This document shows, piece by piece, positions 12,881-24,900 of a stretch of 64,000 nt of DNA. Below the pieces are notes generated by a model. It saw nothing but the letters and a program-made list of their open reading frames with translations, ran no database searches and was not told the origin of the DNA. Where the stretch lies: assembly GCA_035041965.1 (NCBI GenBank), contig JAPYMA010000560.1, positions 1-64,000 of the forward strand. Reading direction: 5' to 3'. This stretch comes from Anisakis pegreffii. Lineage: Eukaryota; Nematoda; Chromadorea; Rhabditida; Anisakidae. Within the stretch, counting starts at the first letter, position 1. Each line of letters starts with the position of its first letter. Both the position numbers and the translations under genes were made by a program.

Positions 12881-14162
12881 TCAAGACTTCTCTTCAAGAT
12901 GTAATTTCTTAAAAGACATATACAAAACAGGTGCGTATTGATCACTGGAGTGAGTGATAACTTGATAATCATCAACGACAATTCTTCTCTTAAACATCGG
13001 GCAATCCAGAACGAATGTTTCATATTCACCACCCTCGCCACATATATGCACTCCATATCTCCGATTCAATTCATGAAGATAGTCCCGCATCTGAAATAAT
13101 TCCTGTTTCGCATAGCAATCTACTGTATTTTCATTTGATCACACCGAATTCACCTAATTAAAGAAAACGAAAACTTTGAATTGGCATTTTTTCGCGATGA
13201 AAAATTCGTTGCGCTTAAATAAATAAGTTTGACTGGTGATGACTAAGTTTTCAGTGATCTGAACACAAAACATATCCGTCGTAAAGTACGATCCAAGAAT
13301 CTAAAATAAACTTGTAAGAAAAATTGGTAAGTGAACAATGAAACATACGTCAACAAGGGACTGAGAAATATGTTTTGAATTAAGACCCAAAGCAGCAACT
13401 TTAACAACGATGGCATCGATTTGTGAGTTAATAATTTCATCGAGTAACTTCGACTGATCCATTCCCCATAAATAACACAACACCTTCATGTTCAAACGAT
13501 CACAAACATTCTCAACGCGTTTCTTCTGATAACTGCTTAATATTGCGCCTACCGAAACACCTGAATATACTCTTTGCATTGCTGTGGAAAAAAACTCTTA
13601 ATTCATTTTAATTCAACTGACGTGAATGCTGATTATCTTATGAGTAGAGGTGCAATGGAAAATGACCAAGAACGATTGCGATTGTCACCTTCAACGTCCG
13701 GATGCTTCAATCTGACATCAGCGAGCAACTCGTACAAATCCTCCACCTCGTCGTCATCTGTCGGCTTGTAGTCAGCATCAACGTTCATCGGCTTTCCCTT
13801 TATTTCCCGTCGATACAAAGGCAATTCACATGCCTCACTATACAACTAAACCATTTGTCATTACCACAACCACAGTGTTTAGTCTCGCATTACTTTCATC
13901 ACTCATTTAGAAATTCAGTACGTCGATTGATGTGGACGTTGAGTTGAAGTAAATAAAGAGCATGTGAAAGGTGAATCTAATAACCAACTTGAACACCCAT
14001 GTAAGCAACACTTTGATACATATAACTGTCGATTTCATCAGTTGAGTTCGACGATGGCGGATAAAGGTTGGCCAGGCAGATGATCTGGTGACCGTTTTGC
14101 AGACATTTCATCAAATTATAACAGCTGTCCTTTCCACCCGATACCAACCCAACAATCTTCAT
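12881..14162 (-). CDS. DPH6: Diphthine-ammonia ligase (DPH6/ATPBD4)
   Basis: ATP-dependent enzyme that performs the last step of diphthamide synthesis, amidating diphthine on elongation factor 2 in the cytosol. Minus-strand exons 14162-13989, 13845-13689, 13560-13349 and 13090-12881 join in phase to 250 aa, close to the ~267 aa of the human protein. The adenine-nucleotide alpha-hydrolase P-loop is SGGKDS at residues 8-13, followed by SYMYQSVAYMGVQLYSEA, then DEVEDLYELL, VSVGAILSSYQKKRVENVC, KVAALGL and CGEGGEYETF (residues 198-207), all in the family order. The ATG at 14162 opens directly into the P-loop strand as in other family members. The short C-terminus after LHLEEKS lacks the last ~17 residues of the vertebrate protein. 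Confidence 0.93.
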
Positions 14163-15971
14163 TACTTCCAGCTATGAATAGCTACTCTCGATACAATGTA
14201 ACGAGAATTTACTTTTGGCTACCTGCAGCAATCAGATTATTCCGATCGGACGTTCGCTCATAAGGATATGACTAAATTTTTACAGCCAACCTGAGTTGTT
14301 GACCTAGGACTTAAACTTTCGTGGTTTAAAATCAGTGCAAGTGTGTGGCAGATCGTTATCAAGCAATTGCGGCGTGTCGCCATAAGGGCTGGACGATTTA
14401 GCCAATGAACTAGAAATCTGCTTTGCTACACACCCATTCACGACGGTGTTGTCCTAGTCCGTGAAGTATACACAGTGTCCTCAGCTATTAGATTAGTTAA
14501 GGGCTGACAGCTTGAAACGGTGAAACGATGAAACGATGACATGGTTGAACGATGACACGGTGCATGAATTGATTACGCATGAATATTCCCAACGATGAGC
14601 GATTATTTAGCGATCGTCGATACTGTTCCGGAAATAAATATTTGACATCTCCAGAACATTAGTACGCTCTGGTTTGATTGACTGATTTTTAGCGCCAGGA
14701 AATTGCCAGATGAAGATTAACCTGAAAGGCGACAACAATAAATGAAAATAAATCCCTAACTCAAAGACATGGCATTCCTCAAAACTTATTTAGTTGACAA
14801 CGGTTCAATGGAAGGAAACAATTCATTAAATTGATGTCCAGAACAAAGCATTGTGCGATTGAAGAGTGAAATTGCACGTGATTAAGAGTTTTACGATGGC
14901 TGTTGATTGAAGGAATACAAAGTGATCAGCGAGGTAATGCTTTGAAGGCAAGGAAGGTGTATGAGCGATTAAAGCACGTCCGAAGAAGGTGTAATTTTAG
15001 CAGAGTTTGTTTCAGTTCAACCAGTCATGCACAAATGATGGAGTTCCATCGTATTCCAAAAATGTTAGACGTATAAAATACCAACGATATTGACTTCGAG
15101 CGTAAATCTCATGCGAACTTCTATCCCTAACATCGAAAATGATTGACATATCACTTATAAATCATCTTGATAAGATTTCTAGATTGCGCAATCTTCGGTC
15201 CTGACATTTTGAAATTGCCAATCAAGTTCATGAATGCATAAATCAAATAATTTCATTTACAATCCATCCTATTGATCTCCCTCTGAAACGGTGACCATTA
15301 TCATTGTTTAGTACAATCCTTGAAATGTACACACATTGTGTCTGTGAGGCAAAATCATAGGAGATTCGTTGCTAGGCGACACTCTATTCACACTGAACAC
15401 GTGTGATTGATTCGGTGCAGGGCCAACGAATACGTCGGTGAATTGTCAGTGAGGAGGAACTTGCTTGATTGAACAGTAAAACAAGCCATATTTCCATGTG
15501 ATAATCTTCGATTATGCGATATTGTTGTGTTTATTTCTGTTTTATTCCATCATAAGTTCTCAGAATAATGCTCAGTTGTTGTCATTTGGTAATCCTTTAA
15601 AATCCATCTTTCGAAACTGACCTAACTGACGGCTGACTTTTAAAATTCCCAGACGAATCCCAAAAAACAATTTCTGAAAATCACTTTCCGACGTCATTTC
15701 CAAATTTGCAATTGAATCGTTTCTTCAACTATTCTCTGTAAAGCATCGTGATAATTTATAAGTTCGTATTCGAATGACAGAAATTCACCATGAAGTTCCC
15801 AATAAAGATAAATAAATTATAAAAATTATTGAAATAAGATACCAAATTTAAACCGAATCGAGCGCATTCGTCATGGGAATGAAGTGTTTTTAAACCGACA
15901 GTTGCATCCGCTCTTCTTAGAGTAGATTTCAACACAATCGGAGTTTGAATGGGTGTATTCTTAGAAATGAA
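14163..15971. other. Divergent intergenic region between DPH6 and IFT139
   Basis: Head-to-head spacer of ~1.8 kb with no exon seen. At 14512-14566 there is a small array of GAAACGATGA-type decamers. It contains the X-box candidate listed separately. Promoters for both genes are expected here, but no core promoter element can be placed with confidence. Confidence 0.45.
15368..15380 (+). promoter_or_regulatory. Candidate RFX/DAF-19 X-box
   Basis: GTTGCTAGGCGAC fits the RFX consensus RYYNYY-N(1-3)-RRNRAC at every position with a 1-base spacer. X-boxes bound by RFX factors (DAF-19 in C. elegans) drive many intraflagellar-transport genes. It lies 592 bp upstream of the IFT139 ATG, further than the ~100 bp typical in C. 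elegans, so an untranslated 5' exon or a chance match are both possible. Confidence 0.45.
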
Positions 15972-18900
15972 ATGTCGTCAAAAAGCGAATGGGATGTACA
16001 ATGCAATGTGATCTATCACATAAGGGAAGGCTTATTCGGGAGTGCATCAGTAATCTGCGATGAGTTCTTGCGAAGAAACCCGAATAACAGTGTGGTGAAT
16101 TGCCTGAATGCTATCGCTCTCATCAAAATCGGTTATTTTTTGTCCTCCAACTACTTACTCTTAAAAAAATACAGAAATGATGACAATACTGAATTTTCAC
16201 GAAAACTTTTCGATTTGCAAGAGAAAAAGCGAAGCAACTGAAACACTCATAAACCTACTGGAAGTTACAGTAACTTTTTGGAATTAATAATATTGTCGAA
16301 TAACATTATCACTGCGCCATATGAATCTCAACAGAAAATGAAAACGATCAACAAAGTAACTCTGTTCAATCAGAATAAAAACTTCTACTGACCGCCGAAG
16401 GTCATCAGAGTGTTAATCATACTTTGAAGTCTGAAATATTTTTCATTTGAAGGTAAGATAGCCGAAGCGATGAGAACTCTCGAAGAATTGCGTCGCGATA
16501 GCACAGTGGGATTTGCATCGCTGATTGGCCTCAGAACTGCTCATTCGATGGCCAAAAGACCGGGTGATTGCAAATATCGACGATTAATTGTCTACAATTG
16601 AATCGATTCTTTTGCGATGTCTTATTTGCATTGTGCAGTCAATAATTGTGCAATTAACATTTGCTGCAAATGATTTTCAGATAAGGAATCGATGAAAGAA
16701 ATTGATAAAGAAGTCAATTCATTATGGAGTAATTCGAACGCAGATCAATGCACAAAAGCTGCGACTGTGATCATGCTATTCGATAACATCGACAAAGCAA
16801 GCTCACTCATCGAAAACGCATGCAATAAAGCGTCGGATAACGTTGAAGTGAGTAACATCTGCTTCGCACTTCACCACCTCTTAAACCAAGTGAAATCATC
16901 TGAGACTCATTATTTGAATCGACTGCAATTGGCCGAAAATTCATCAACTTTTCATGTTGCATTGGATCAGTTGATCTGAATCCAGTGCTGAAATTAAGTC
17001 AACTTCTCAGCTCAACTTAACACCTCAGCATTCCTCACAAGTGAGCATTGATTGTATACGTGTAGGCGACAATCTTTCGATGGGAAAATATAGGAATTGG
17101 CATTCACGGAGTAATAGATCATAAAAGAGGCGCATCATTGTTTCAGCTGACTACTCTGAAAGGCTGGCTGGAACTGGAGAAGGGTCGTGATGCAAAACTC
17201 GCGCAGAAACTATTTGAAGGTGCTATCGCACAAGGTTTGAAGGGGACATTGACATTGCTTTTTAATTTTTCATGAAATTTGGACAGTGAGCCGATGAATG
17301 ACCAAAATTGTGGATTATCATGCAGAAATAATCCATTGTGAAAAGACTGACAACAACCTAATTAATCTGCACTAATTCAACCAATCATCCTTTAACGTTC
17401 CTAAAACATGCGGTTAAGACACACACACATAATTATTTTCTCAACAAATTGAAAAAAGTTGTATCAACCTTATGGATGCGAATAAAATCTCGCAAATATG
17501 AATCGCCACTAGTTCTAGTCACTAAACGACAATTCGACAATGAATCGGCGAAAAACATCTCATTGTTAGATGAAAGAGGGCAATTATTCATGAGTAATTC
17601 AGATTACCCGGATGCGTATATTGGCAAGGTGCGTCTGTTGGAACAACGTTATAACGTAAATGAGATTCGATCGCTGCTGTATGACTTGACAATGAAGAAT
17701 CCAACATTTTTAGTCGGTAATATAGAGTACTGTCGTTGTCTGATGATGAGCCATGATTGGGAGAAGACAATCGAGCAATGCCAAAGAACACTTCTGATAC
17801 AGGTGAACGAATCGTGTCTACTTGGATATTTTCACTGGCAAATCAACGAGAAATTAGTTTAGCCATTTGGATGAAGTGTAACATCAATGAGTTTCACTGC
17901 TCGATGCAACTCTTGAAAGTTGTCAACTCTTGAACAACGTCATTCCATATCCATTCTAAGTGAGAGGTGATTATTCAGAACGACTCTGTCCCGATCCACT
18001 TGATTCAAACCGTCTATGCGTTAGCGATACAAGGTGACTTGCACTCCATTGATGGATATTTGAGTGATCTCAATGATGCAATTCAAAGCAACGAATCTTC
18101 AAATCATCAATGCCTATTCAAAATTTCACAACTCTTGTCGGGACTAGCTGAAGATGGTTCTTCATGTGCGCAGTTTGCGAGGTAAATGACTCAATCAGTT
18201 TTTATTAACCTTGTCCTTATTTATTCGTTGCTGCACGCAGCATTCAAGTTGCAATTACAAAACGAACAAACTGAAACATTTGCTGCATCTCAGTGCCCAA
18301 GCAGATAATATTGCGCGACGAAAATGAAAAGTAACGAAACACGAAATCTCACCAAATACGGCTGCTTAGAAAACATCTTTACGATTGGAAATTTTTGGTC
18401 GTTTGCAGTGCATCAGCCTGGCAAATGATACATACCATTTGGATCAATTGTGCTTCCAAAAGACTAATTTTGAATTCGTTTTGAAGAAATCTTCTGGAGA
18501 AGGCAATATCAATCGAGGATCGTGCTGAATATTTAGACGAACACGTAAAAGCACTCATACAAAGTGGTGACTTGAGAACAGCGCATGCTATTGCTCTGAA
18601 TGCACTCAAAGCAGACGATACTTCAGATATTAGCATTCTTCTCGGTTCACAATTACACTTCTTTTTTCATGTCTTTACAATTCGTTTTCAGGCAGAAATG
18701 TCGGTTTTGAGTACCGCTCATTGTTGGTGTATTTTGAATCATAATTTTGACCGTTTCGATCGAAATGACTTGTATCAACGATAACTCTGATCTTCTGGGA
18801 ATTTACTCTCTACACTGTGAACATTCTCTGATGTCAGCTTCCGAGAATTAAAAATATGCGGAAGTTTTTCGGCAGAATAAAGCTGAAAGCTGTTATAGGA

Positions 18901-21900
18901 ATGAAATTTGTAAGACGTAACAGAATGATGCATCCGTGTTTGTGCAGGTGTGGTTCGATGTTTTCTGGCCGAAGGACAAATCGCTGACGCAATATCACAG
19001 ATGGAATTCGTTCTGGGCACGCAACCGAATGCAGCTCAATCTGAGGTTCGTTCTTGAACACTGCGTAAACGAGTGGATCGATTGATGAGGAATGGATGTG
19101 GATGAGTGAAGAAACGATTGATCACATGCTTAAGCCTTGTTCAGTGAGAAAAGGATCGAGAAATAAGTTTATGCGTTTCAGCTGTACGTTTACCTGATGG
19201 CAGTGCTCGATAAAGCACAACGAAAGTCCTTGGAACAGTTCACACAAAACATGCGTAATGCTGTTGATCTACATCTTGCGAAGATACAGGCTTGATTTTA
19301 GTATTTTTATAACACAGTGGTTCTTATTGGGGGTGGAGATAGCCGTTTTGGGTAATTTGAAGGTGTCAGGGGGTAATGAAGGAGGTCAGGAAATTAGTGC
19401 AGCTTTATGTTATGAGAGAACGCTATTATGATGGTGTTTTTTAACTCGAGTATGTAAATGCGGTTAGTTGATGGCAACACTTTTCATTCTCCTATTTTCT
19501 GAGTATCATTAGCTCGTCCGGGTTTAACATGGTTTTCATTCGTTTTGACAGGATTTTCATTCTTTTTCTTGCTGCTATAATCACTCTCACAGCTTTTATC
19601 ACCAAAAGTGTTCTCTTCCGTTAATTTCTCATTCATTTCACTCAACAATCAAAATCAAATTCTCATTCTATCAAATACACTCTATAATTGATCATTTCAT
19701 TGTCGAACGTTGTTGAGCAATAATATTCGACTGATGTATTGTTGATTTTGGCTGTCAACATTCGTCAACGCACCCAGTAAATAGTATATGCTACAGAATA
19801 AGAAATTGATTCGAACTGTGAACTGAAATGAGATGAAGTGAATGAGAAAGAGTCATCAATAGAACTGTATTCGCATGTAATAGCTATGAGAGTGAATACA
19901 ACACGTCTGAAAAGAATGAAAACCCATCTAAATCAGTTCAAAATGAGCGTGTCATAGACAATAGCTTTTCATGCAATCATAATCGACAGCTAATTAAATA
20001 ATAAATACAAGCCAGATCACAGTCTGGTTCAGGCTCACAACATTATAGATATTGGTACACCACTACAGACTTAATGCATTTGTATTTTTTATCTCAGTTC
20101 CTTTTTTGCTGAGAATTTTCATTCGACCAGAAATTGTTGCATTCCCTAATGTGTCGTATAGCAGTGGCACCTCACATTGAGTTCTAGACAAGCTTCAAGC
20201 AGAGACTTCGAAAACAGATAGGAAATGAAGACACTTCCGAAATGAACAACCGAAAACTTCAGACTTTTCGCTTACCGAAAACATCATGAATTTGTTTGTA
20301 GGGCATTCCATTCGGCTTGGAATATTTACGTCTGTTGGACATCAACTTTTTGATCGACATCGCACAACAACTTTTCGATTTTGCTCCTTTGACGGTAATT
20401 TCAATTGGAACGTTGATCGTTTTAAGTTTGTCAGCATTTCAAAACTGTGCTTCCGTTCGTTTGCTCGATTCGAGTGATATTCTCTCAAATTTTATTCGTT
20501 AATAATGAATCCATCATCCATCCCAAAACAATTCACAATTGTGTCATCACATGAAACGATTACTGTAGCAGTAACAGCCAAATTGAGTTCTATCATGGAA
20601 TGTGACAGCACTCACAAATTTAAATTATTCACTGCTGATTTATTTCCCAATCACAAACCATTTCCATAATCGACCACTTTCAGCCACAAAATATGGCAGA
20701 TCCAACGCTGAAAGAAATTGATCGTATTCTGACAATTGTCATCGATAATTGCCCCGGTAGAAACCATATTCATACTTTATTCATAATTTGATTTCTGATG
20801 CAAAATTATTAACTGAAGAGTATGACAAATTCATAAAATTAAAGTGAGGATATGATGGTATTGAGCATCATCAGTCTTTCACAAATAGTCAGCCACTACA
20901 TTCGCATTTTTCTATGCTATTCACCCAATTGACGAGTAGATAGCAAATGAGTAATAATCTTATAGGATAATTTATTCAATGACATACTTATCCATCGCCG
21001 GAAAAAATTTGCAAATGTCAAGCAAAAATTTCTCTAAAGGCAACGAGAATTCAATTGCAACTTGGAGAAAGTGGAAAGAAGCGAATTTCTGCAATATAAT
21101 AAAACTTTTGAGGAATCAATCGAGCGGGTTATTTACTTGCGAAGGCGAAATACTTATCGATGGATTTGTGTGGTGCTGAAAAATTGTTGAAGAGTTGTTT
21201 GGATCGTGATGAGACAACTGCTGAAGCACACCTTCTTATGGCTCAGGTTGACTCTTTTTTTGATCGATAGGTGGTGCGTTCAATGGGGCGAGCAAGTGAT
21301 ATTCTCATCATAAGTGAATTTTCAGATGCAATTACAAAAGAAGAACTATGATGAGGCAGGGAAATGTCTCGATGTCGGGTTGAGTTTCAACTTCAAAGTT
21401 CGCGAACATCCAATCTATCATCTGATAAAAGCAAAAGTGCAAAAGAATTCCGCACAAATCGATGCATCAATTAGTACACTTCGTAATGCGCTACAACTGC
21501 CTTCGTTCAATTCTGGTTCCTTTCTCGTTTATTTCTTATTCGCTCAATACGACACGCCGAATCTTTTTCGCTGTCATCCGCTTATCTCTTCCTCCAAAAC
21601 ATCTAAAGAGACGACTGTATGCATAATGTGGAAATGATTTTTTTTGCTTAGAACACATTTAAATTATCTGATAGAATTATGCATTGTGAAATCATTTCGT
21701 AAGAGGAACGAACTGCAGTGAGTGTTGATGAACTATTTTTATTGCATCAATGTGTTCAGCACCGAGTCAAAAGCGAGAAAAATTGGATATAACTGATGGA
21801 GATCGCATTGCGATTTATTTGGAACTGATGGATTCACTTCAGAAAATGGGTCACATCGTGAGTTCACGTCTCCTTTCAAAGTTTTACCAATATTACGTGC

Positions 21901-24900
21901 TAATACAATTGATGTGTTAATTAACATTGAAACGTCACCATCATTTGATAAGAACAATCACAGTGGTAACAATTTCAAAAATAAAAGTGTAAACAGTGAT
22001 ATTAATGACAATGCTGGTAATAATAACAAGATAATAATAAAATGGCAGTAGCACTAACAACATAATCGTAATAAGTATAAGTGCTAATGATCAAATTTGG
22101 GCGATTCCAAAATCTGTTCTAAATTGAGCATTCATGAATCTCACTTTGGCATTCCATGTGCATTTGGATATGACAACTGAACACTTCTACTGGATGTGGT
22201 GGATAGACTGAGAATCGTATGAGTTGAATAATGCAAGTGATGCGGTTCAAAGTTGACATTGAAGGAAGAGGCTGATGGAGTGATGCGAGAAGCACTGGAG
22301 CGTTGGTCGGGCAAAGCCGAAGAGCAACAGTTGATATTGATGAATGCGAACTTACGACTGCAAAAAGGCGATGTGGACGGTGCATTGACGATACTCGCGT
22401 CGATTCAACCGAACCAACCCAACTATCAAACTGCCAAAATTCGAATGGCTCAAATCTATTTGGATGAGAAGAAAGACAAACGACAATTCGCCATTTGTTA
22501 CAAGTGATATTCCACTCAAGAAAACAAGCAAAACGTTGATTTATATCCCAAATGAGCCACTGAATCCTCCAATCAAACCGTTTTGCTTTCTTTCCAAAAC
22601 AAAAGTGACCACCATATTTCAGGCAGTTAATTCAACACGATCCAACCCCGTTGGCTTACGTACTACTTGGTGATGCCTACATGAGTATACAAGAGGTACA
22701 CAACGAATTATTGCATTCTTCATCACGATTTTAATTAAAAGCTCACACAAGAATACTCATCGGAACCAACACGTCTCATCGAACAATAGCCTTCGTTTTA
22801 TGAAGTTTCATTTGCATTTCGGAGATATTAACGACTAGAAAAGTATTCTTAAAGCCGTCAAGAGCGATAGAAGTCTATGAAGCGGCACTGAAGAACAATC
22901 CAAAAGACGATGCATTGGCTGAGAAGATCGGTCAAGCATATGTACAGTGTCATCTTTATTCGAAGGTTATTCTTGAATTGCATTCATCAGTCGCTCTTAT
23001 ATTATGTCAACACCATTAAATCCGTTTCAATCACAATTTTTTGCCAAGCGATCAAGCATAACGAACTGCTGAATTGTACGACGATTCTTTAACCATGAGA
23101 ATTGAGAGGTGATCACACTAGTTGATGAATGAGCACAAAAGCGCAACTTCTAAGGCAGTGAACTACTACGAAGCAGCATTGAAAAGTGGTCAGAAGAGTG
23201 TGATGCGGATGCGTTTAGCTGAATTATTGTTTCAATTGGGCAATTACGAGAAATGCGAAAAGGTATTGACTCAAGCACTCGATGCCGAATCCTGTCCTAT
23301 TGGTTCGTTTCTATTCTTTTCTCATCATTTTTAATTTCTTGTTGAAGTTTTGAGAGTCATTCGCATTGAGCCACATGATACTATGCATCCAAATTGAAAA
23401 CTTATGCGAGTTGCAAAGAATTGTGCAAAATAACATAGCATCAAAAATCTGGTAATTTCAGTTGTTTGAATTGATTGTGTGAGATAGGTTGTTTAAGTGA
23501 AATTCCAGTTCTGCTTGAGAATGTTTCACGGTGCTAAGTAATAGGTTGGGCAGATTATGATCAGAAATGAATGAATGAGAGGATGTGCAATTAATTCAAT
23601 AGAGAGTTCGAAGATGAGTGAACATGTATCGTATTGGATGTTGCTATCGAAACTGCACTTCGAGAATGGCAATTGGCAACAGGCAAGCGATGAGCTGTCG
23701 AAAGCTCGCGATATACAGAAACGTCTCATTAACAAGTCACCGTCCGAAGTGAACAACATCCTTGAACAACGCAAACTTGCTGCCAGGTTGCTTCATTATT
23801 TCATCAAATCATATTGTTTATCAGATGTTGATTATCAACATAATTAGGTGCAGAAGGATTCAATTTCCAAGGAGAGAATATGAAATAACGACCAGCATAA
23901 TAAATCAGTGATATACACATGATCGAATAGGATGAGGTTGGGAATGTGGAATTTCCATACCTTTTAACTGTGCGATCGTTTTGGGAATACATACATTTTC
24001 GGAGAGAGAGAGAGGATTCCGCGAAATCGTAATCAATTTATCCGCATTAATCCCCGTTATGATTTATTGCTTGACGTATAGGACTGTAGAATGAAAATGC
24101 TTGTGAAGGAATGTATTTTTGAAGGATTTGCTGCCAACTAGCGGAATTACATTGGAATCGAAGGGAGGCGAACAAAGCGGTTGAATATTATAAGGAAGCA
24201 ATTTCACTGAATGAAACTGATATCAAAGTTGGTGCTTCTTCATGTCGCTTACAGTCGATCAATTTGAAACACTTCAGTGCTAATCAATAAACGAGCAAAC
24301 TTCAACAAAATGTTTTCCATGTTATTCAAGAGACGTGAACAGCACTTCTCAAGCTTGAAAATCATTTTCGTGATCTCATAAGTTCAAATGTTTCCAGATA
24401 ATTTGGATGAATTGAGGGGTGGCGTCCCTGAAGGCAGTAATGTAATGAATTTTAGATAATTTCAGACAATGACTGCACTAGCTTCATTGTATTTAGCAAT
24501 TGGTAAACTCGAAGCGTGCAACACTCAATGTCAACTGATTCTTAGCATTGATCGACATAATGATGAGGCTACTTTGGTATTTCATAATTATTTTATGATT
24601 GGTTTAGTTTCATCGAAATTATTTGACACATAGAGGAGATCAAAAAAGACGGGAATTACGAGCATCTGATAGCTCGGTTAACCGGAGATCGGAATGCAAA
24701 GTAGATATCGAAAGAACATTTTCATTCATTTCATGAGTATTCACTGACCTCTTTTCCATAACTGGGCAGTTGTATTGGAGCATAACATTGAAAGGATGGG
24801 AATTTCGAGAAATGCGTTAATGTTGACAAGGTAAATGCAATCTAGATGATGGCAGATTTGTTGTATCAGTCGAATGAGGCCGATAAAGCAACTGTACACT

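Noticed and set aside
18395..18490. Apparent in-frame TGA interrupting IFT139
   Set aside because: The stop appears only if the acceptor near 18396 is used. The acceptor ending at 18486 (GAAG before AAATCTT) restores the conserved NLLEKA string in phase and removes the stop.
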